39,520 bases of DNA from Polyangiaceae bacterium. GTDB lineage: Bacteria > Myxococcota_A > Polyangia > Nannocystales > Nannocystaceae. The translations under genes were made by a program, and so were the position numbers. This document shows positions 33,388 to 39,520 of this stretch, in pieces; the stretch's first letter is position 1; each line of letters opens with the position of its first letter. The stretch covers positions 1-39,520 of the forward strand of contig JALSIN010000446.1 of NCBI GenBank assembly GCA_026989935.1, in the 5' to 3' direction. The notes below the pieces were generated by a model that saw nothing but the letters and a program-made list of their open reading frames with translations, was not told the DNA's origin and did not search any database.

Positions 33388-35667
33388 GTGCGGATCCGAG
33401 AGATCACGATCGCCGCGCTGCTCTCGTGCGCCTGCGAGATCGGCGCACCACCGCGGCCGCCGACCTCGTCCCCGGCGCGCTCCCAGGGCACGCCCGGGAC
33501 GACGGCCTCCGCCCCGCGCCCCGCCGGGCCGACCGCCCCGCAAGGCCCCGCGCCCATCGTCGCCCTGGCCGCCGGCGGCACCCACACCTGCGCCCTCGAC
33601 GAGGCCGGCGCCGTGGCCTGCTGGGGCGGCGGTGCCCACGGCCAGCTCGGCGACGGCACCCGCACCTCGCGCGGCACCGCGGCGAAGGTCCCGGCGGTCC
33701 GCGGGGCCAGGGCCATCGCCGCCGGCGAGGCGCACACCTGCGTGCAAACCGAGCGCGGCGGCGTCTACTGCTGGGGGCGCAACGACGACGGCCAGACCGG
33801 CAGCGGCCGGTCCGCCGCGGTGATCACGACCCCGGTGGCCGTCGCGGGCCTGCGCGACGCCCAGGCCCTCGCCGCCGGCGGGGATCGCACCTGTGCCACC
33901 ACCCGCCGCGGTCCCGTCTACTGCTGGGGCCGCGGGGGCGACGGCGTGTTCGGGCCCGGTGCACCGGCGATCGCGCGCACCCCGGTGCGGGTCCCCGCAC
34001 TCGACGGGGCGACGGCGCTCGCCGTCGGCCGGGACCACCTGTGCGGGATCGTGCGGGGCGAGGTCCGATGCCTCGGATCGAACGAAAAGGGCCAGCGGGG
34101 CAGCGGCCGCAACGGCGGCGCGGTCCCCGGGACGAAAGGGGCCACGGCGCTGGTGGCCGGGGCCGAGCACACCTGTGCCGTCGTGGGCACGAGCCTGCGC
34201 TGCTGGGGCGCCGCATCCGCCCTCGGTCGCAAGGGTGCCAGGACCGCGCCCGGGGTCGTGGCGACGAGCCTGGCAGGCCCGGAGAAGGTCACGGCCCTCA
34301 CGGCGGGCGACGCCCACACCTGCCTGCTGTCCCAGGCCGGCCGCGTGCGCTGCTTCGGCGACGGCGACGGCGGCCGGATCGGACGGACGAAGACCGCCCG
34401 TGCCCCCGTGCCCGTGACGGGCCTGGGCCGGACCACCGCCCTGGCGGCGGGTGCAGCCCACACCTGCGCCGTGACCGGAACCCGCGTGGTGGCCTGCTGG
34501 GGCGACAACGACGACGGCGCCCTCGGCGACGGCAGCACCGGCGCGGGCGACCGCACCGTCCCCGTCCCGGTGCCCGACCTCGCGGACGTGGCCGAGCTCG
34601 ACGCGGGCCGCGCCTTCGTCTGCGCCCGCACCTCGGACGGCGCGGTGTTCTGCTGGGGCAACGGCCGCGACGGCCAGCTCGGCACCGGGCGCACCCGGGA
34701 CGCGACGGCGCCGGTGCGTGTCCCCCTGCCCGATCGCGCCCGCGCGATCGCCACGGGGCACCGGCACGCGTGCGCCGCCCTGGAGGACGGCACCCTCCAT
34801 TGCTTCGGATCGGACGAAGCCGGCCAGAGCAGCGGCCGCCCGGGCGCCGCGCGCCGCCCTCGACCGTCCCGGGTGGCGGACCTGGCCGACGTGGTGGAGG
34901 TCGCGGCCGGCGCGCGGCACACCTGCGCGCGCACGCGGACCGGCGTCGTGCGCTGCTTCGGCGGGGACGACGACGGCCAGCTCGGGGCGGGCGCCGCCGG
35001 CAAGGGCCCCGCCCTGGTTACCGTCGCCGGCCTGTCGAAGGTCGCGGAGATCGCGGCGGGCGATCGCCACACCTGCGCCCGCACCGAAGCCGGTACGGTC
35101 TGGTGCTGGGGCCGCAACCAGTTCGGGCAGCTCGGCGACGCCGCCGACGCGCGAAACCTCTCGAAGCCGCATCCCCGGCCGGTGCGCGTACGAGCCGTGA
35201 CGGCCGCGGCGGCGATCACCGCGGGCGACGAGTTTACCTGCCTGGCCCGCCGCAACGGCACGGCCGCCTGCTTCGGGCGCAACGACGGCGGGCAGCTCGG
35301 CTCCGGCACCACGATGCACTGGCTGACCCGCGTCCCGGTCAAGGGCCTCGACGGGGTCCTCGCCCTGGACGCGGGGGCCCGCCACGCCTGCGCCGTGCGC
35401 CGCAGCGGGCAGGTGGCCTGCTGGGGCGACGGGGCCCGCGGCCAGCTCGGCAACGGCGACACGGCGGCCCGTCCCCTGCCGGCGGCGGTCGTGGGACTGG
35501 CCGACGCGGTCGCGGTGGCGGCCGGCGAGACGGTCACCTGCGTCCTTCGCCGGGACCGCACGGTGGCGTGCTTCGGCGCCGACGACCGGGGCCAGATCGG
35601 CGACGGCGGCGTCCCGTGGTCGAGCCGCCCGATCACCGTTCGTGGGCTGGCGAAAACCGACGGGTAG
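33388..35667 (+). CDS. RCC1-repeat lipoprotein, 14 repeats
   Basis: The protein has 759 residues. A short signal peptide (IREITIAALLSCAC) ends with a lipobox Cys, then a Pro/Thr linker to about 55. The remainder is fourteen RCC1/BNR-like repeats of about 50 residues, each built as AAGxxHTCAxxxxGxVxCWGxNxxGQLGxG. Fourteen repeats equal two seven-bladed propellers. Two Cys per repeat (in HTC and CWG) are conserved throughout, suggesting one disulfide per blade, suited to an extracellular protein. Repeats 4-6 and 9 are the most divergent. It probably acts as a binding platform on the cell surface; the ligand is unknown. The GTG start is supported by the adjacent -10 element with its in-frame TAG. 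Confidence 0.92.
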   Translation: MRIREITIAALLSCACEIGAPPRPPTSSPARSQGTPGTTASAPRPAGPTAPQGPAPIVALAAGGTHTCALDEAGAVACWGGGAHGQLGDGTRTSRGTAAKVPAVRGARAIAAGEAHTCVQTERGGVYCWGRNDDGQTGSGRSAAVITTPVAVAGLRDAQALAAGGDRTCATTRRGPVYCWGRGGDGVFGPGAPAIARTPVRVPALDGATALAVGRDHLCGIVRGEVRCLGSNEKGQRGSGRNGGAVPGTKGATALVAGAEHTCAVVGTSLRCWGAASALGRKGARTAPGVVATSLAGPEKVTALTAGDAHTCLLSQAGRVRCFGDGDGGRIGRTKTARAPVPVTGLGRTTALAAGAAHTCAVTGTRVVACWGDNDDGALGDGSTGAGDRTVPVPVPDLADVAELDAGRAFVCARTSDGAVFCWGNGRDGQLGTGRTRDATAPVRVPLPDRARAIATGHRHACAALEDGTLHCFGSDEAGQSSGRPGAARRPRPSRVADLADVVEVAAGARHTCARTRTGVVRCFGGDDDGQLGAGAAGKGPALVTVAGLSKVAEIAAGDRHTCARTEAGTVWCWGRNQFGQLGDAADARNLSKPHPRPVRVRAVTAAAAITAGDEFTCLARRNGTAACFGRNDGGQLGSGTTMHWLTRVPVKGLDGVLALDAGARHACAVRRSGQVACWGDGARGQLGNGDTAARPLPAAVVGLADAVAVAAGETVTCVLRRDRTVACFGADDRGQIGDGGVPWSSRPITVRGLAKTDG

Positions 35668-35715
35668 CACCCCGGCCGGCCCCGTCCCGGCGCCGTCGTA
35701 CCGGCGCGGGCTCAC

Positions 35716-37041
35716 CTAGGGCTTGCGAGGCAACACCCACGGATCGGCGTCGAATCGATCGTACTCGGTGGCGCCTTCGTCGGCGACGTACACGACCACC
35801 ACGCTCAAGTCGCCCGCATCCGAAAGCGACGGCTCCCCCACGCCGACCACGTGCCCGGGCGCCCCCGCGGGCGCCGGCCCCGGCGTCACCACCAGCTCCG
35901 CCGGCCCCCATGCGTCGAACGCCACGGCGATGTTCGCGCTGTCTTCGTGCCGACTGCGGTAGACGGACAGCACGCCGTCCCGATCCGACGCAAAGTACAA
36001 CCACCAGTCCGCCCCCTCGCGGACCAGGTGTCCCGTCATCGTGGTCGGGCCGGCGTTGATCGTCGGGCCGAGCGGGGCCGGGGCCGACCACGTCTGTCCG
36101 TCGTCCGCGCTCACGGCGTACTGGATCTCGACCATCGGGTCGTCCACCCCGTCGTTGTCCCACAGCAGCACGAGCGTGCCGGCGTCGAGCCGCTCGAGGT
36201 GTGGGTTGTCCTCCTGCCCCGGCGTGTTGACCGGCGGCGGCAGCGGCTCGAAGGCGGAAAACGGCGGATCGTGGTCCACACCGCGCGCCCAGTACAGGTC
36301 GTTGGCCGCCTGATCGGTCGAGACCGACACGACCACGTCTTGGGTACCGTCGCCGTTGTCGAGGGCCTGGAAGGCCCCGTCCCAACGGTAGGGGTTCGCG
36401 ATGTTCGAGCGCTGCCACGGTCCGAACGGTTCGTCCACGCTGGCGCGGGTGGCGTGGGCGATGTCGCTGTGCAGCACGTTGCGGCATCCCCAGGGGTTCA
36501 TCGTAAGGTCCATGCCCAGATCGGGCCCACGCAGAAACGGGGTGACGTCCGGACAAGCCGGGTTCTGCGCGAAGAACGTCGCAAACTGGATCACATCGGC
36601 CGGCGCATAGAAAGCGTACAGGTGCAGCCCGTCGCGACTGACGAACACGCCGTCCTCCCAGCCCAACGTCGCGAGCGGCCGCCGCTGGGGCTGCGCGAAC
36701 ACGTCCGCGAGGGCGACCTCCAGCACCGCCTGCGCCTTGATCGCGTCCCAGTCCGGCCCATCGCCCCGCCCCCCGGTCCCCGAGGCGCTCCCCGTGCCGC
36801 CGGACGAACCGCTCCCGGTCGCCGAGCCGATCCCGGTCCCACCGTCCGAAGCGATGCCGGTGTCCGCGACCGTCGCGCCCTGCGTGCCGGTGCCGGTGTC
36901 GCCGCCCCCGCCGCCCCCGCCGCCCGTCGTACACGAGCAAACGAACGCGACGAAGACGGCCCGGCGCCAAGCCTGCGGGCGGTGCCGAGGGGGTTCCATG
37001 GCGAACCCGAGGCGCCGAAAGAAGCGCGGCGGAAGGCCCAT
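35716..37041 (-). CDS. Lipoprotein with sialidase-like beta-propeller
   Basis: The protein has about 441 residues. A twin-Arg-rich N-region and hydrophobic stretch (AWRRAVFVAFVCSC) end in a lipobox Cys near 35-37, followed by a Gly/Thr/Ser linker (TGTGTQG, GSGSSGGTG). The mature part has beta-strand repeats with Asp-box-like elements (SADDGQTWSAP, SRDGLHLYAFY, ASDRDGVLSVYRSR), as in sialidase or glycosyl-hydrolase-like propellers. It would be an exported surface protein, perhaps carbohydrate-binding; catalytic residues are not identifiable. A start at 37041 is preferred because TATGCT ends twelve bases upstream. An ATG at 36999 would give a shorter signal peptide and is a serious alternative, since neither has a Shine-Dalgarno sequence. 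Confidence 0.8.
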   Translation of the reverse strand: MGLPPRFFRRLGFAMEPPRHRPQAWRRAVFVAFVCSCTTGGGGGGGGDTGTGTQGATVADTGIASDGGTGIGSATGSGSSGGTGSASGTGGRGDGPDWDAIKAQAVLEVALADVFAQPQRRPLATLGWEDGVFVSRDGLHLYAFYAPADVIQFATFFAQNPACPDVTPFLRGPDLGMDLTMNPWGCRNVLHSDIAHATRASVDEPFGPWQRSNIANPYRWDGAFQALDNGDGTQDVVVSVSTDQAANDLYWARGVDHDPPFSAFEPLPPPVNTPGQEDNPHLERLDAGTLVLLWDNDGVDDPMVEIQYAVSADDGQTWSAPAPLGPTINAGPTTMTGHLVREGADWWLYFASDRDGVLSVYRSRHEDSANIAVAFDAWGPAELVVTPGPAPAGAPGHVVGVGEPSLSDAGDLSVVVVYVADEGATEYDRFDADPWVLPRKP

Positions 37042-37053
37042 CGTTCGCAGATC

Positions 37054-37059
37054 AGCATA
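37054..37059 (-). promoter_or_regulatory. -10-like element of the sialidase-like lipoprotein gene
   Basis: TATGCT on the minus strand, preceded by GC, twelve bases before ATG 37041; a leader of about 6 nt would result. Confidence 0.4.
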
Positions 37060-37169
37060 GCGCGCGCGAAGCCGGTGCGCACGGCGTTTGCGCCAGCCGC
37101 GCTGCGTCGGGTGACGAGGCCGGCCCGCGACCCGCGCCCGGCAGGTCGGCGGCGTGCGACCGTCGCCCC

Positions 37170-38819
37170 ATGGCTGCGACACGACGCCTCTTCGCCACGA
37201 TCCTCGGCTGGAGCTGCGCCTGTGCGGCGACGCCCGAGCGCGCGACCGGCCCAACGGCCGGATCGAGCGGCGGCCCCGGCACCGCGGCGACCGGCGGGAC
37301 CGACCGACCCGGCACGGCCTCGACGACCGCCGGCCCCACGACGGCCGCCGCGGACACGGGCAACGCCAGCACCTCAGGTCCGAAGTTCGACGTTGCCATC
37401 GACGGCGGCCTGCCGCCCGTGGACGAGAGCACCTGTGCCGCGGCGGCCGCGGCCCTCAGCAGCGCCGGCTGCGCCTTCGCCCCCATCGTCGCCAACCAGA
37501 ACTGGACCCGCACCTGGGGGCTGGCGGTCGGTAACCCGCAGGCCGTGCCGGCGCAGGTGACGTGGACCGGCCTCGATGGTGCCCTCCTGGACGAGGCCAC
37601 GATCGCCCCGGGCACGATGCACGTGTTCACCCTGGAGGGGAACAGCCCACAGCTCGCCGTGCACCAGTCGTCCCTGGACACCCAGGTGACGCTCCAGGCC
37701 ATGCGGCTGGAAAGCGACGTCCCCGTGGTCGCCTACCAGTTCACCCCCTACGCGGACAGCCAGGTGGCAAGCTCCGACGCCTCGCTGCTGCTGCCCGAGC
37801 ACGCCTGGGACGACGACTACTACGTCGTCAACTACGCCAACGACGGCACGCCGTGGCTGATCGTCGTCGCCATGACCGACGGCACCGAGGTGACCGTCAC
37901 CGCGCCGGCCACCTTCGAGGGGATCACGCAACCCGCCCCCGGGATCCCCCCGCTCTCGGCCGGGCAGTCCTTTACGACGACGCTCGACGCCCGCATGGTG
38001 CTGAGGCTGATCCCGTCCCAGGTGGCGCCGAACGTGGACCTGACCGGCTTTCGCGTGCAGAGCACGGCCGACGTGGCCGTCTTTGCGGGCACACCGTCCA
38101 TGAGCATCCCCGGCCCCGGGATGAACTTCTACAAGGACTACCTCGAAGAGCAGCTCCCGCCGGTCTCGACATGGGGCACCGAAGTCGTCGGCGTGAAGTT
38201 CCGCGAGCGCGGCGGCGAGGTGGACCTCTACCGCTTCGTCGCCTCCGAGGACGGGACGGTGATCCAGTTGTCCGGAGACGTCACCGACACAATCACACTC
38301 GATGCGGGCGAGTTCGCGCAGGTGGCCACGGCCGGCTCGTTCGTGGCGACCAGCGACACCCCCTTCCTCGCGGCCCATTTCCTCACCAGCCAGGACCAGA
38401 CGACGGGCCCGAAGGATCCGGTCGCCTACCCCGGTGAAGGAGAGTCGGGCAACTGCATCCCCGGCGGCGGGAACACCACGCTCCTGGGGGACCCGACCTA
38501 CGCCGTGCTCGTCCCCTCCGATCAATTCCGCACCGACTACGTGTTCCTGGCGCCGGCCACCTACGCCTGGGACAGCCTGACCGTCGTGGCCCCCGCGGCC
38601 GCCTGGGACGCGCTGCGGCTCGACGGGGCCCCGCTGCCCGTGCCGGGCGAACCGGTGGCCGGCGGTCCCTGGGCGCGGGCGAGCTTCCCGATCACCGACG
38701 GGGTGCACACGATCACCGGGACGACCCCGGTCGGGATCGAGGTCTACGGCTACGACTGCGGCGTGGCCTACGCCTATCCCGGCGGGCTGCGGCTCGCCAA
38801 GATCAATCCCGCGGGTTGA
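37170..38819 (+). CDS. IgGFc-binding-like secreted protein
   Basis: The protein has 549 residues. The signal region (RRLFATILGWSCACAA) has a possible lipobox Cys near 16-18, followed by a Thr/Gly/Ala linker to about 70. The body shows repeated motifs seen in the bacterial IgGFc-binding family: VPVVAYQFTPY, SSDASLLLPEHAWDDDYYVVNY, LIVVAMTDGTEVTVTAP, FRVQSTADVAVFAGTPSM, and YAVLVPSDQFRTDYVFLAP. The name comes from mammalian mucin-like homologs. In myxobacteria these are exported proteins of unknown role, not proven antibody binders. The ATG at 37170 has no visible -10 element or Shine-Dalgarno sequence. It ends 20 bases before the convergent VWA-type gene. Confidence 0.8.
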   Translation: MAATRRLFATILGWSCACAATPERATGPTAGSSGGPGTAATGGTDRPGTASTTAGPTTAAADTGNASTSGPKFDVAIDGGLPPVDESTCAAAAAALSSAGCAFAPIVANQNWTRTWGLAVGNPQAVPAQVTWTGLDGALLDEATIAPGTMHVFTLEGNSPQLAVHQSSLDTQVTLQAMRLESDVPVVAYQFTPYADSQVASSDASLLLPEHAWDDDYYVVNYANDGTPWLIVVAMTDGTEVTVTAPATFEGITQPAPGIPPLSAGQSFTTTLDARMVLRLIPSQVAPNVDLTGFRVQSTADVAVFAGTPSMSIPGPGMNFYKDYLEEQLPPVSTWGTEVVGVKFRERGGEVDLYRFVASEDGTVIQLSGDVTDTITLDAGEFAQVATAGSFVATSDTPFLAAHFLTSQDQTTGPKDPVAYPGEGESGNCIPGGGNTTLLGDPTYAVLVPSDQFRTDYVFLAPATYAWDSLTVVAPAAAWDALRLDGAPLPVPGEPVAGGPWARASFPITDGVHTITGTTPVGIEVYGYDCGVAYAYPGGLRLAKINPAG

Positions 38820-38839
38820 GCCGACGACGCCCCGCCAGC

Positions 38840-39520
38840 CTAGCCCTGCGGCGGGACGAAGTCGTCGCAGGTGGTGTCGATGATGCCGACCGCCTCGAGA
38901 AAGAAGCTGTCGTAGCTCGACTCGCAGATGCTGCCGAAGAAGCCGCGCTCCCCCCAGCTATCGACGAACTCGCGCAGCCGCGGGCTCGGCTCGGCCACCC
39001 CGCCGTTGTTCGGGTCGCCGGGCGGACACACGGGGTTCGGCAGATCCTGGTCGCCGAACAGGCCGAGCACCACGATGGCGCTCTCGTCGCCGTTCTTGGC
39101 CGCGATGAGCGCCTGGCGCCAGCCCTCCACGGTGCCGTTCGATCCGTCCCCGGCGTCGTCGTTTTCGTCCGTGATGAAGGTGACCACCAGGATCGCATCG
39201 TCGCGCAAGAACCCCTCGTTGCAGGCGCCCGCCTCACCCATGCCGCTGACGGCGTTGACCATGGCCTCCATCGGCTTTTCGGGATCGAGCGTCGATCCCG
39301 TCCCCACCTTCGCGGCACAGGAGAACTTACCCACCAGGTCCTGCTCGGTCGTATCGATGTAGCGTGCGCCGCTGGAGAAGTCACAAAACGTGTTGGTCGA
39401 ACCGGCCCCCTTCGGGTAGACGACCCCGGCGCCGAGGACGTCCTCGCAGGGTTCGGGCTGGGTCACGCCGCACATATACTCCGGAGCCACCACGCAGGAC
39501 CCGAAGATGGGGCAGATCAT
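38840..39520 (-). CDS. VWA-type lipoprotein, C-terminal part (N-terminus beyond window)
   Basis: 226 C-terminal residues are visible; the N-terminus, including the expected signal peptide and metal-ion site, lies beyond the right edge. The segments FSCAAKVGTGS, GACNEGFLRDDAILVVTFITDENDD and TTCDDFVPPQG align with the VWA lipoprotein at 25340-26434 (FPCAAQVGTEG, GACNEGFLRDDALLVLVIITDEEDD, SACDDFVPPG). The two are clear paralogs about 13 kb apart. Cys positions are conserved. It probably has the same kind of surface role. It is convergent with the IgGFc-binding-like gene. Confidence 0.88.
   Translation of the reverse strand: MICPIFGSCVVAPEYMCGVTQPEPCEDVLGAGVVYPKGAGSTNTFCDFSSGARYIDTTEQDLVGKFSCAAKVGTGSTLDPEKPMEAMVNAVSGMGEAGACNEGFLRDDAILVVTFITDENDDAGDGSNGTVEGWRQALIAAKNGDESAIVVLGLFGDQDLPNPVCPPGDPNNGGVAEPSPRLREFVDSWGERGFFGSICESSYDSFFLEAVGIIDTTCDDFVPPQG

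Overview
This is a very GC-rich, gene-dense bacterial chromosomal segment with GTG/TTG starts and ATGA stop/start overlaps. It carries many lipoproteins with long Ser/Thr/Gly-rich linkers, and VWA, IgGFc-binding-like, RCC1 and DUF4388 proteins. This profile suggests a myxobacterium, probably of the Nannocystineae type. That placement is inferred from gene content and composition, not from a marker gene. No rRNA, tRNA, insertion sequence, phage gene or CRISPR array was found.

Layout. 1-2540 (minus): an ECF sigma factor, an anti-sigma-like membrane protein, a TPR protein and a Cys-motif lipoprotein cut by the window edge. 2984-5907: an RsuA-type pseudouridine synthase, a Cys-rich lipoprotein, YacG and a thiolase. 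6036-10002 (minus): a tightly coupled run of rsmD, a class I aminotransferase, a degenerate CheB-like protein and a DAHP-synthase-like enzyme. 10016-12684 (minus): a PilZ protein, a membrane protein built on a PKVVS minisatellite and a membrane-bound HExxH peptidase. 12719-14791 (minus): a lipoprotein with a transglutaminase-like Cys/His/Asp set. 14917-16619 (plus): a phosphoglycerate dehydrogenase-like enzyme and a short CbiX-type chelatase. 16620-17586: a gene-free block rich in inverted repeats. 17587-19501 (minus): homoserine kinase and a DsbA-like lipoprotein. 19644-21433 (plus): etfBA. 21515-25191 (plus): two overlapping sensor kinases. 25340-27434 (plus): a VWA lipoprotein and an agmatinase-family enzyme. 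27395-33303 (minus): fmt, a receiver/DUF4388 protein, priA and a short FlhB-like protein. 33388-39520: a 14-repeat RCC1 lipoprotein, a sialidase-like lipoprotein, an IgGFc-binding-like protein and a partial second VWA lipoprotein.

The most striking feature is regulatory. At least eleven operon-leading genes have a -10-like hexamer (TANNCT or close, in seven cases preceded by TGN) ending only 6-9 bases before the start codon. This geometry predicts leaderless or nearly leaderless mRNAs. Genes with a clear Shine-Dalgarno sequence (thiolase, etfB) have longer leaders instead. Other highlights are the in-frame PKVVS repeat array beside PilZ and a peptidase, a CheB relative without its catalytic Ser coupled to a DAHP synthase with Cys-to-Asp in the metal site, a perfect 14-bp inverted repeat bracketing the etfBA -35 box, and an ATP-site-degenerate kinase overlapping an intact one.
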